The translations under genes and the position numbers were made by a program. Below the pieces are notes generated by a model. It was given only the letters and a program-made list of their open reading frames with translations, was not told the origin of the DNA and searched no databases. Below are positions 1 to 7,899 of a DNA stretch of 64,000 bases, one piece after another (the first letter of the stretch is position 1; every line of letters begins with the position of its first letter). Source of the stretch: Streptomyces sp. DH5 (GTDB lineage: Bacteria; Actinomycetota; Actinomycetes; Streptomycetales; Streptomycetaceae); contig NZ_JAHWGP010000029.1 of NCBI RefSeq assembly GCF_020873915.1, positions 1-64,000 on the forward strand, read 5' to 3'.

Positions 1-77
1 GCGAACCGGCCCGCCACCCGAGCGAACACCGACTCCAACTCAGCCTGCCAGTAACTGACTTCAGGTATCGCGTCCAT
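1..77 (-). CDS. IS701-type transposase, N-terminal fragment cut by window edge
   Basis: Reading the minus strand from an ATG at 77 gives an open frame to the window edge: MDAIPEVSYWQAELESVFAR followed by VAGRF. From memory this matches the conserved N-terminus of IS701-family (DDE superfamily endonuclease) transposases of Streptomyces, which go on with GRVEPRRR-like residues outside this window. Only about 25 residues are visible, so intactness cannot be judged. It sits just beyond the terminator of the toxin/immunity pair, fitting an accessory region. The family call is inference from a short stretch. Confidence 0.65.
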   Translation of the reverse strand, partial: MDAIPEVSYWQAELESVFARVAGRF

Positions 78-136
78 ACCCGGACAACGACAACCAGCAG
101 CTCAGGACACGAATTCTGACTGGAGTACTAAGTCGC

Positions 137-167
137 GTGAGTGCCCGGCCTTCGGCCGGGCACTCAC
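137..167 (-). terminator. Intrinsic terminator-like hairpin after immunity gene
   Basis: A perfect 14-bp inverted repeat (GTGAGTGCCCGGCC at 137-150, its complement at 154-167) closes on a TTC or C(UUCG)G-type loop. It lies 14 bp beyond the stop of the immunity gene on the minus strand and separates it from the transposase fragment. There is no clear T-tract, as is usual for Streptomyces terminators. Confidence 0.75.
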
Positions 168-181
168 CTTGGTCGGCTGGG

Positions 182-697
182 TCAGGTGCCGCGTGTGGTG
201 GCCGACTGCAGAACTGTGCAGTCGGAATTCCACGATGGCAGCTCATCCCGGACCTGGTCGAGCTCGCGTCCCGGGTAGCTCGGCGGTGCCTCAGGGATCC
301 CGTGTGCCTCTAGAAGATAGAAGTCCGCCTGCTCCCCTCTGACGTGATGAGTGCCTTCAGGGAAGAATTCCAGATCCAGTCGCCATCCGTCGCCGGTGCT
401 CCCGAAAACTCTGCTGGACGTCACAGAGAACGCCATCAGTTTCTGCTGCTGCGAAGCTCCGCTCCAGTGAAACGATTGCAGTCTGGAGACCACCAGGAGA
501 GCTGAGTTCCCCGTTGGATAGTACGAGGCGGTGCGCATGTCGAAGAGCAGTGCCGCACGATTCGCGGTCGGGCAAACTCTGCAGTCCAGGAGTTGAGCGT
601 CCTGCAAAGCGTCTTGTTCCCGCAGCGGGTCCCAGCCGACAGGCTCCGGGGCCTGAGAATAGTCCTGGGATGTGAAGAGGTTTTCCACGAGGGTCAT
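182..697 (-). CDS. Putative immunity protein for the upstream polymorphic toxin
   Basis: A 171-residue, soluble, acidic protein with no signal peptide or membrane segment. Its ATG (697-695) overlaps the TGA of the toxin gene (696-694) in an ATGA junction, so the two are translationally coupled. I do not recognise the family. The immunity role is inferred only from position: a small cytoplasmic gene directly after the variable C-terminal tip of a HINT-type toxin is the usual layout of polymorphic toxin systems. Trp-rich stretches (FHWSGAS, GDGWRLDLEFFPEG) suggest a compact beta-rich fold. A strong hairpin ends the transcript just downstream. Confidence 0.6.
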   Translation of the reverse strand: MTLVENLFTSQDYSQAPEPVGWDPLREQDALQDAQLLDCRVCPTANRAALLFDMRTASYYPTGNSALLVVSRLQSFHWSGASQQQKLMAFSVTSSRVFGSTGDGWRLDLEFFPEGTHHVRGEQADFYLLEAHGIPEAPPSYPGRELDQVRDELPSWNSDCTVLQSATTRGT

Positions 698-3600
698 GGG
701 ATCGCTATGTGCCAGTAGGGGTCGGACTTGGTCACTGTCTTACCGGTTATCGGATTAATGATCTGGCCTGCCTCGTTGAGATAGCTGATGTAGCCGTTGG
801 GGTACGGGTGCGGCCCGCTGGTCGTCGGATCCATGACGCGCACGTATCGAACGGTCTTGTGGAACCCGTTGGCTACAGCCTCAGACGCCTTGATGTCATA
901 AAACCACCCCTTCAGGTTGTTGGCCGTCGCGATGGCCTTGCGCCCCTTGGGTAGCCATAGCGTCTCGCCCTTGGGGCCGACGACGTTGCCGATCAGACAC
1001 CGGCTGTTGTGAACCAGGACTGGGGTGTCGCCCGCCAGCACATAGTACGAGTGCAGGCCCTCGACCGTGAGGTTGTGGGTGCGCGCGGACTGGCTGTGGA
1101 ACCGGTTGGCCCGGACGGTGACGGTTTCTCCGTCGTCGGTCCGGAGCGTCATGCCGGGGTTAAGAGCCCATGCTTCGACCCACTCGTCCTCGGACGGAGA
1201 CCAGAACGGGTGCTCCTCTGTGGCCGTCAACTTCTCCTCACCCCGCGGGGTGAGGAGCCTGAGTTCGACAAAGTATTTGTCACCCTCGGTGACGATCAGG
1301 TCCGTGACCTTGCGCGGGCCTGTCTCCCCGGTAGTGGGGTCCGTCGCCAGCACCCGGTCGCCGACTTGAATGGACTCGATGTTCTTCACCGAGTCGTCGG
1401 CCATGAGGACCTTGGTCCCTGCGAGGAAGCACTTGGCACAGTCCTGGGCCAGGCGTGCGGCGCGGCTGCTGTCGATCGCTCCCTCTACGCCCTCGACCGC
1501 CTTCTTGAGCAGCTTGACCTTGCCGACGGGCAGGAAGCCCAGGGATGCCAGGGCGCACTTGCCGAGGCTGGGGTTCTTCACACAGTCCTTGGCGTCGTTC
1601 AGGCCGAGGACCTCCCAGGCGAGCTCCTTGATCGTCGGGTCGATGGTGGGGAAGACGAGTTCGTGCCCAGCGAGGGCGCACGGGGGAAGGCTGTCCCGGT
1701 TCATCGGGATGTGGCACTTCGGCTTGCTCTCCCGTTCCTTCTCTCGCTTCTCGGCAGCGACGCGCCGTGCTTCAGCTTCCTCCGCCTGGCGTTTGGCTAC
1801 CACGCCCTTCCAGGCGGCGGCAGCGTCCTTCTCTGCCTCCGTCGTGCTCTTGCCGGCGGCGAGGGCATCTGCATGCGCCCGGTCGCTCGCGACCCGGGCC
1901 TCGTAGGCCGAGGTACGCGCGTAGTCGGCGGAGAACTCCGCCTGCGCTGAGGACTCCTCGGCCGCGACTACGTCCCGGTTCGCGCGGTTGGCCGCGGCGC
2001 GGGCGATGGCTGCGGACGCTCTGGCCTGCGCAGCGCTGTTCTCCGCCTGGTCGGCGGCGGCATCGGCGTTGGCCGCGTAACCGGAGGCCTCCTTGGCGCT
2101 CTGTTCGGCGTCCTGCTTGGCCTTCTCGGCATCGGCGGCAGCGCCCTTCGCCTCTGCGGCAGCCTGCGCGGCCAGGGCGCTGTTCTTCCGGGCGGTGGCC
2201 GCGATCTTTTCACCCTCGGCGATGAGCCGCTGGACCTGGGCGATGTGGGTCGCCGCGAGTCCGTCCTTACGGGCGGCTATGTACTGACCCGACTGAACAA
2301 ACCGGTGCAGGTCGTCGGCGGAACCTGACAGGGCGATTTTGGCCGCGGACCGGACCTCAGGCCCGCCTTCGTTGTACAGCTTAGTGGCCGTCACTCGCTC
2401 GTCTGTCTGCTGAGCCGCATACCTGCCCTTATTAAGGAATCCAAGCAGGGCTTGAACGCTGCCGTCCTCCAGAGCCGCTTTGGCGCTTTCCCGGACGCTG
2501 GGGCCGCCGTCGTTGACGAGCTTGGTCACGGCGACGCGATAGTCGGTGTTGGCGACCTGATGCTGACCGGTGGTGTAGAAGTCCCGGACCTGTTGGTCAG
2601 TGCCGTTCAGAGCCTCGGTTGCTGCGGTGCGAACTGCTTCGTAAGGGCTGTCGGAGGCAAGGTCGGAGACTTGTTGACGTGTCTCGGCTGCCAGCGCCCC
2701 GTCCCAGCCGGTGCGAAGGTACTCGACGACGTCAGCGTCGGTGCCGGACAGGGCGCGCGCGGCGGCGTCCTGGCGCCAGGAGCCGAAGTACTTCATCGCC
2801 CTCAGCGCCACGGCGCGGCCCTTGGCTGCGAGTACGGTCTGATCCGCGCCGGGCTCGTTCGCCTCAGCGGCCAGGGCCCGGGTGTCGTCCATGATCGACT
2901 GGCCTTCGACCACCGTCTTCGAGACCTCGACCGTGAAGGTGTCCGTTGCCGCCTTCATGGTCATGGCGACCTCGACACCCGCGTCGGTACGCGTTTCAAG
3001 GTCCTGCGCCTCGACGTCGCGGGCGATCTTGTAGGTCGTCTGTGCGGTTGCCACAGCCTTCGTGGCGGCGTCGGCGGCCTCCTTGGCGGCCTTGGCCTGT
3101 TTGGCGGCCTCCGTCGCTTGGTCTTCTGCCTCACCGGCGTGCGCGGCCGCGTCGTCGGCGGCGTCAGCGGCGTTGCTCGCGTGCGTGGCGGCCGAGTTGG
3201 CCGCATCGCGCGACTCGTTGGCAGCCGTGGCCGACCTGCGGGCCAGGGACTCGGCGGCATTGGCGGCGCGATTGGCCGCGGCGGCATGCCGACGGGTCTC
3301 CGCCGCCGCGGCCCGTGCCTCGGCGGAGGACCCTCCGGCGGCCTCAGCGTAATCGGCCGCCTGGTCGGCCGCGGCTGCAGCGCTGTTGGCGTTCGCGGTG
3401 GCGTTACGGGAGGCGGCTACCGCATCGGCTGCGGCGAGCGAGGCCTTGCCTGCCTGTTCTGCCGCCTTGGCGGACTTCTTGGCGAGTTCGCTGGCCTTGC
3501 GTGCCTCCGACGCCCGGTCCCGGGCGGCCTGCGCCTTGCCCTTGTCCTTGCTCGCGGCATAGGCCGCACTCGAGGCACGGCCCGCGGCCTCGGCCGCCGC

Positions 3601-4650
3601 CGCTGCCGCGTTGGCGGTCTGTACCGCGGCCAGTGCCGCGCGCCTGGCAGAACGGTTGGCCTCGTTGGCCGCACCGATCGCCTGCTGCGCGGCCTCTGCC
3701 GCGGCCCGAGCCGCGTTGGCGGCCTGCCTGGCCTTCAGCGAGGCACGCTGAGCGTCGTCCTTCGCGGCCTGTGTCTCCTTGGCCGCCAGTTCCGCAGCCT
3801 TCTGTGCGAGTGCCGCAGCCGCGATGGCCTTCCTGGACGCCTCCTCGGCCTTCTCGGTCGCCTCCTCGGCCTTCTCGCCCGCGTCCTCGGCCTGCTTGAT
3901 CAACTGCTCGATCGTGGTGTGTTCCTGGTCTCGGTTGCGCGCAACGAACTGGCCCACGTCCAGGAACTCGACGATGTCTTCCGCAGTACCTTGGAGGGCC
4001 AGTTCTGCGGCGGCCTTCACGTTGGGGCCACCGCTGTTGTAGAGCTTGGTGACCTCGACCCGGTTGTCGGTCTGCTGTGCCTTGTATTGACCGACGTCCA
4101 GGAACTGCTTGACGTCGGCGGCGGTGCCCTGCAGGGCCTCCGTGCCCGCGTCCTGGACACCGGGGCCGCCGAAGTTCACGACCCGGGTGGCCTCCACCCG
4201 CCGGTCCTGTTCGTTTGCCGCCTTCCAGCCATTGTCCAGGAAGGCCTCGACGTCGGCCGGTGTGCCAGCCAGTGCCTGTGTCGCGGCCTCTCGCACCGCC
4301 GGCCCGCCGGCATTGACGACTCGGGAGAGATCCACCCGGTCGTCAATCTCCTGGATGGCCGGAGCGTCTGTCAAGAACTTCTGGATGTCGTCGTCCGTGC
4401 CCAGGAGTGCCTGCTCGGCTGCTTCCTTGATGCCGGTGCCGCCACTGAGCCAGTATCCGACCGCTAAGCCGCGGTACGCGGGTGGTTCAGGGTCCGCCGC
4501 GAGGGCCGGGGTGGTGCTCAGGAGAGTGGCGGACAGCGCCACGGACAGCATGGTTGCGCAGGCCGCCCGCAGGTCCGGCCCCTCTGCTATCCCCCCGCCT
4601 CTCAGAGAGCGGCGGGGCTCCGGTCGTATGGAGCGCGATGGTTGTTTCAC
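694..4650 (-). CDS. Secreted polymorphic toxin: ALF repeats, Ala-rich helices, HINT domain, C-terminal tip
   Basis: 1318 residues from a GTG at 4650, chosen because GAAGGA lies 6 bp upstream and because a signal peptide (hydrophobic core about residues 29-51, ending PALA-A) then falls at the N-terminus; the frame is open a further 47 codons upstream. About residues 80-240 hold four ALF-type repeats (for example QALAGTPADVEAFL), followed by a long Ala/Lys/Glu-rich helical region to about 540, four more ALF repeats (about 597-793), and another Ala-rich helix to about 973. Residues 1074-1215 are a HINT (Hedgehog/intein) autoprotease domain, starting CFLAGTKVLM and ending VLVHN. The last 103 residues (ending DPYWHIAIP) are the presumed toxin tip, which I do not recognise. 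The HINT domain is known in such proteins to release the tip. The gene overlaps the putative immunity gene. Confidence 0.85.
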   Translation of the reverse strand: MKQPSRSIRPEPRRSLRGGGIAEGPDLRAACATMLSVALSATLLSTTPALAADPEPPAYRGLAVGYWLSGGTGIKEAAEQALLGTDDDIQKFLTDAPAIQEIDDRVDLSRVVNAGGPAVREAATQALAGTPADVEAFLDNGWKAANEQDRRVEATRVVNFGGPGVQDAGTEALQGTAADVKQFLDVGQYKAQQTDNRVEVTKLYNSGGPNVKAAAELALQGTAEDIVEFLDVGQFVARNRDQEHTTIEQLIKQAEDAGEKAEEATEKAEEASRKAIAAAALAQKAAELAAKETQAAKDDAQRASLKARQAANAARAAAEAAQQAIGAANEANRSARRAALAAVQTANAAAAAAEAAGRASSAAYAASKDKGKAQAARDRASEARKASELAKKSAKAAEQAGKASLAAADAVAASRNATANANSAAAAADQAADYAEAAGGSSAEARAAAAETRRHAAAANRAANAAESLARRSATAANESRDAANSAATHASNAADAADDAAAHAGEAEDQATEAAKQAKAAKEAADAATKAVATAQTTYKIARDVEAQDLETRTDAGVEVAMTMKAATDTFTVEVSKTVVEGQSIMDDTRALAAEANEPGADQTVLAAKGRAVALRAMKYFGSWRQDAAARALSGTDADVVEYLRTGWDGALAAETRQQVSDLASDSPYEAVRTAATEALNGTDQQVRDFYTTGQHQVANTDYRVAVTKLVNDGGPSVRESAKAALEDGSVQALLGFLNKGRYAAQQTDERVTATKLYNEGGPEVRSAAKIALSGSADDLHRFVQSGQYIAARKDGLAATHIAQVQRLIAEGEKIAATARKNSALAAQAAAEAKGAAADAEKAKQDAEQSAKEASGYAANADAAADQAENSAAQARASAAIARAAANRANRDVVAAEESSAQAEFSADYARTSAYEARVASDRAHADALAAGKSTTEAEKDAAAAWKGVVAKRQAEEAEARRVAAEKREKERESKPKCHIPMNRDSLPPCALAGHELVFPTIDPTIKELAWEVLGLNDAKDCVKNPSLGKCALASLGFLPVGKVKLLKKAVEGVEGAIDSSRAARLAQDCAKCFLAGTKVLMADDSVKNIESIQVGDRVLATDPTTGETGPRKVTDLIVTEGDKYFVELRLLTPRGEEKLTATEEHPFWSPSEDEWVEAWALNPGMTLRTDDGETVTVRANRFHSQSARTHNLTVEGLHSYYVLAGDTPVLVHNSRCLIGNVVGPKGETLWLPKGRKAIATANNLKGWFYDIKASEAVANGFHKTVRYVRVMDPTTSGPHPYPNGYISYLNEAGQIINPITGKTVTKSDPYWHIAIP

Positions 4651-4921
4651 TAACGGTCCTTCGTCAATCGATGACTCAACCCCCGTGAGGACGTCCCGCA
4701 CAGTGGATCGTGGATGGCTGGACCATCTAGGAGGCAAGGGAAGAGATATGCGGCCGTGAAGCCCGGTAACCCACAGTTGACACACGGTCAAGAACGGTTA
4801 CTGGTAGGTGATCCACGAGTGCACATGGTCGCCATGGATCTTACATATGCTTTACTTGTCGTCGGTAAAACCGTTGCCGAACTTTCGCATTTGCTCCGTG
4901 CCTTGCCTCCGAGAGGACTCC
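4651..4921. promoter_or_regulatory. Divergent promoter region between toxin and small secreted protein
   Basis: This 271-bp gap lies between the GTG of the toxin (minus) and the ATG of the small secreted protein (plus), so it must hold two promoters. A consensus -35-like TTGACA is visible at 4777-4782 on the plus strand, but I could not pair it with a convincing -10 at normal spacing. The stretch is locally more AT-rich than its surroundings around 4840-4890 (for example cttacatatgctttacttg). Confidence 0.35.
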
Positions 4922-5434
4922 ATGGCGATAACTTTTGCCCGGAAGACGCTGCTGGGCGGCCTGACGGTCGCCCTCGTGCTGGGCGCTGGTGTCAGCGCGC
5001 TGGCCCTTCCGCAGTCCGCGTCCAATGCCCCGGGCTCCCCCGCCGACATGCCTGTCGCCATAGAGGACTTCACGTACCCACGTGCCGCTCAGCTGGAGCA
5101 GGAGCGTGGGGTCGTCCTCAAGCGGGGCGACGGGCACATCTGGCTCACGGACGTCACCGACCTGAACGAGTGCAGAGGCACCGCCTCGAACATTGCCATC
5201 GAGTCCCGCAAGGGTCTCTTCTGCTTCAAGACCAACGCCAAGTCCGGCTTCCTGACCCTGGAACTACCCGACACGTTCAGCATCTGGACCCAGGATCGCC
5301 CAGTGAAGGCCACGTTGACGGCCGAGGGCAAGAACACCATCGTCAACGCTCCCGCCAACAAACTGACTCCGGTCGGCGAGACGGGCGACACCGGTCTGCG
5401 ATCAGTCCTGGTCGAGCTCCGTGTTACCGGCTGA
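4922..5434 (+). CDS. Small secreted protein of unknown function
   Basis: 170 residues from the ATG at 4922, preceded by GAGAGGACTCC; the frame stays open further upstream but without a signal peptide or ribosome site. Residues 1-30 (MAITFARKTLLGGLTVALVL and following) are a Sec signal peptide with likely cleavage after LAL or shortly beyond. The mature part is about 140 residues with two cysteines (NECRGT and LFCFKT) that could form a disulfide, and looks beta-rich. I do not recognise the family. It stands upstream of the trypsin-fold/FG-GAP gene, separated by 221 bp in which I see no gene. Confidence 0.7.
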   Translation: MAITFARKTLLGGLTVALVLGAGVSALALPQSASNAPGSPADMPVAIEDFTYPRAAQLEQERGVVLKRGDGHIWLTDVTDLNECRGTASNIAIESRKGLFCFKTNAKSGFLTLELPDTFSIWTQDRPVKATLTAEGKNTIVNAPANKLTPVGETGDTGLRSVLVELRVTG

Positions 5435-5655
5435 TCCACACAAACCCTGGCACCCGATCCGTCTTGAGCGCGCCGCACGCTGACGTTCACCCTCGCGGCC
5501 TTGTCCATAATCAGCTGCAGAGTTGCACGGCTGACCCTTGCGCACGCAGTGAACGCGACGCTCTGAAACGATACGGCCTGGCCGATGGCATATGCGTCGG
5601 CGGCAGTCTGGTACGTGATCGACGGGGCTGACTGACCACGACCCTGGAGTCAAAA

Positions 5656-7812
5656 GTGTCTGGACCACGCCCGCCTCGCGCCGCGTTGGCCACGAGTTTC
5701 GCGGCTGCGGCCTTAGCTGCCAGTACGCTCACCGCCACGCCCGTTCATGCTGTCACGGGCACTTCAGTCGCCGGCAACGCCTACGCGTTCACCGCGAAGT
5801 TAGAGATTGGCGACGGTGACAACAAGCGCGTCTGCTCCGGTGCCCTGATCGAGTCCCGGTGGGTGCTGACTGCTGCCTCCTGTTTTACCGGGGGACTGAC
5901 TGAGCTCACGCCGGGCAAGCCCGCCGACAGGACGATCGCCACCATAGGCCGTGCTGACCTGACCACCACGGGCGGTCATGTCAGCGAGATCGTCGACTTG
6001 GTGCCCCGCGCGGGCCGCGACCTGGTCATGGCACGGCTCGCGGCGCCCGCCGCCGGTATCACCCCGGTCGCGATAGCCACGACTCCGGCGGCCCAGGGTG
6101 ACACCATCACCGTCGCCGGATACGGCCGCACGAAGGCGGAGTGGGTCCCCAACAAGCTCCACACCGCCACCTTCGCCGTTAACGCGGCCACCGAGACAGA
6201 GGTGAACATCGTCGGCAAGACCGCCGGCGACGCCATCTGCAAGGGCGACACCGGAGCCCCCCTCCTTCGCGACAACAACGGCAAGCCAGAGCTCGTCGCT
6301 GTCAGCAACCGTTCGTGGCAGGGGGGTTGCTTCGGCGAGACCGAGACCCGTACGGATGCTGTCGCCGCGCGCGCAGACAGCATCAAGCTCGGCACCCGAT
6401 TGAGCCCCGGCCAGCAGCTCCTGCCAGGAGACAGCCTCGTCTCCGCCTCGGCCCGACTGACGATGCAGAGCGACGGCGACCTCATCATCGCCTCCAATCA
6501 TGGCAAGACCATTTGGTCGACACGCACCGTGGGCAACGCCGGCGCCACCGCACGGTTCGACGCCGGTGGCAACCTCGTCGTCCGCAACGCCGCCGACACC
6601 GCGACCCTGTGGGAGTCCAAGACTGCCGCCGCCGGCGGCTCGGCCGTACTGACCGACCGCGGCAACCTCGTGATCTACAACGCGCAACAGCAGTCGCTGT
6701 GGTCCAGCGGCACCGCCATCCGGCACGACTACAACGGCGACGGCCGCAGCGACATCGGTGCCTGGTACGCGTTCCCGAAGCCGGCGGTGTCGGATGCGAC
6801 ATACACCTTCCTGGCGAAACCGAAGGAGGGTGCGGTCGAAGCCGGTGCCCTTGGGGCTCCGCTGAAGTCCTACACCTCGTCGACAGACAAGTGGAACGAG
6901 TCGGCGATGAAGTTCATCACCGGTGACTTCAACGGTGACGGCCGTGGTGACATGGTCACCGTGCGCGGCAACAGCGACGCCAGCGTCACCGCGTTCGTGG
7001 CCCTGGGCCAGCCCGACGGCGGATTCGCCGAGCCGGTGCAGGCGTGGGCGGCCCTGCCGGGCGGCGAGTACCACATCTCGTACATGACGCCGCAGGCCGG
7101 CGACTTCAATGGCGATGGCCGGGACGACATGGCGGTCTGGTCCGCCAACGCCAGGACTGGCGAGACCAAGCTGTTCACGTTCACGTCCAAGCCGAGCGGC
7201 ACCTTCAACACGCCCTTCGAATCCTGGGTGGCGCCCGCGGGCTCGTGGGTGCGCTCCAGCACCAAGTTCGTCACCGGCGACTTCAACGGGGACGGCCGCG
7301 AAGAGCTGAGTGTGTTCTACAAGCAGGGCACACAGGGCGTGAAGACCTACGTCTTCGGCACGCAGGCCGACGGCAGATTCGCCGCCCCGGGCCTTCCCTG
7401 GTGGGAGAGCACGGCGTGGAACTGGGAGAACGCCACGCCTCAGGCAGGTGACTTCGACGGTGACGGCCACGACGACGTCCTCGTCTGGTACAGCTACGAC
7501 GACGGTGCCGACCGCACGTCGACCATGCTGTTCGAGAAGGTGGACGGGAAGAACAAGTTCGGCTCGGCCAAGGTGACCCTCGACGGCGCCAAGACCTACG
7601 ACGTGGCGCGGCTGAAGATGGTGACCGGTGACTTCAACGGTGACGGCCGCGACGACCTGGCCGTCATGAACCACCGGGCGGACAACTCGGTGCAGATGAT
7701 CACCTGGACCGCGAAGGCCGACGCCATGTTCAACGGCGGCCTGGTCGGCTGGACCTCCAACCCCGGTGCCTGGTCATTCGGCACCACCAAGCTGTTCAGC
7801 TCCTACAACTGA
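5656..7812 (+). CDS. Exported trypsin-fold pseudoprotease with B-lectin and FG-GAP repeats
   Basis: 718 residues from a GTG at 5656 with GGAG upstream (CTGGAGTCAAAAGTG). Residues 1-32 are a signal peptide. Residues 40-245 have the chymotrypsin fold: WVLTAASC in place of WVLTAAHC puts Ser75 at the catalytic His, GRDLVMARL keeps the catalytic Asp, and CKGDTGAPL puts Thr199 at the catalytic Ser. Two of the three triad residues are therefore changed, and proteolysis is unlikely. Next comes a bulb-type lectin-like region (about 250-355) with repeats such as QSDGDLIIA, DAGGNLVVR and TDRGNLVIY. The rest holds six FG-GAP/VCBS calcium-binding repeats (DFNGDGRGDM type), which fold as a propeller. A paralogue lies at 9720. 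Role probably binding or scaffolding outside the cell; this is inference. Confidence 0.88.
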   Translation: MSGPRPPRAALATSFAAAALAASTLTATPVHAVTGTSVAGNAYAFTAKLEIGDGDNKRVCSGALIESRWVLTAASCFTGGLTELTPGKPADRTIATIGRADLTTTGGHVSEIVDLVPRAGRDLVMARLAAPAAGITPVAIATTPAAQGDTITVAGYGRTKAEWVPNKLHTATFAVNAATETEVNIVGKTAGDAICKGDTGAPLLRDNNGKPELVAVSNRSWQGGCFGETETRTDAVAARADSIKLGTRLSPGQQLLPGDSLVSASARLTMQSDGDLIIASNHGKTIWSTRTVGNAGATARFDAGGNLVVRNAADTATLWESKTAAAGGSAVLTDRGNLVIYNAQQQSLWSSGTAIRHDYNGDGRSDIGAWYAFPKPAVSDATYTFLAKPKEGAVEAGALGAPLKSYTSSTDKWNESAMKFITGDFNGDGRGDMVTVRGNSDASVTAFVALGQPDGGFAEPVQAWAALPGGEYHISYMTPQAGDFNGDGRDDMAVWSANARTGETKLFTFTSKPSGTFNTPFESWVAPAGSWVRSSTKFVTGDFNGDGREELSVFYKQGTQGVKTYVFGTQADGRFAAPGLPWWESTAWNWENATPQAGDFDGDGHDDVLVWYSYDDGADRTSTMLFEKVDGKNKFGSAKVTLDGAKTYDVARLKMVTGDFNGDGRDDLAVMNHRADNSVQMITWTAKADAMFNGGLVGWTSNPGAWSFGTTKLFSSYN

Positions 7813-7822
7813 CCCGTTCCCG

Positions 7823-7857
7823 GGCGGGGGTGCTCGCAAGCCGCGAGCTCCCCCGCC
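7823..7857 (+). terminator. Terminator-like hairpin after pseudoprotease gene
   Basis: Inverted repeat with 15-bp arms (GGCGGGGGTGCTCGC at 7823-7837, GCGAGCTCCCCCGCC at 7843-7857), one mismatch, 5-nt loop. It starts 11 bp after the stop codon and precedes the next gene by 42 bp, so it probably ends or attenuates the transcript. Confidence 0.65.
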
Positions 7858-7899
7858 TGTGTACGTCACCCACCACACCAAAACGAGGGAAGCACCATC

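Noticed and set aside
2452-4467. 671-codon open frame on the plus strand opposite the toxin gene
   Set aside because: It mirrors the Ala-rich coding strand; composition is Gly/Arg/Leu low complexity with no family motif, while the minus strand has signal peptide, ALF repeats and HINT domain.
5435-5655. Possible gene remnant on the minus strand between the small secreted protein and the pseudoprotease
   Set aside because: A stretch reads plausibly for about 60 residues but lacks start, ribosome site and a recognisable family.
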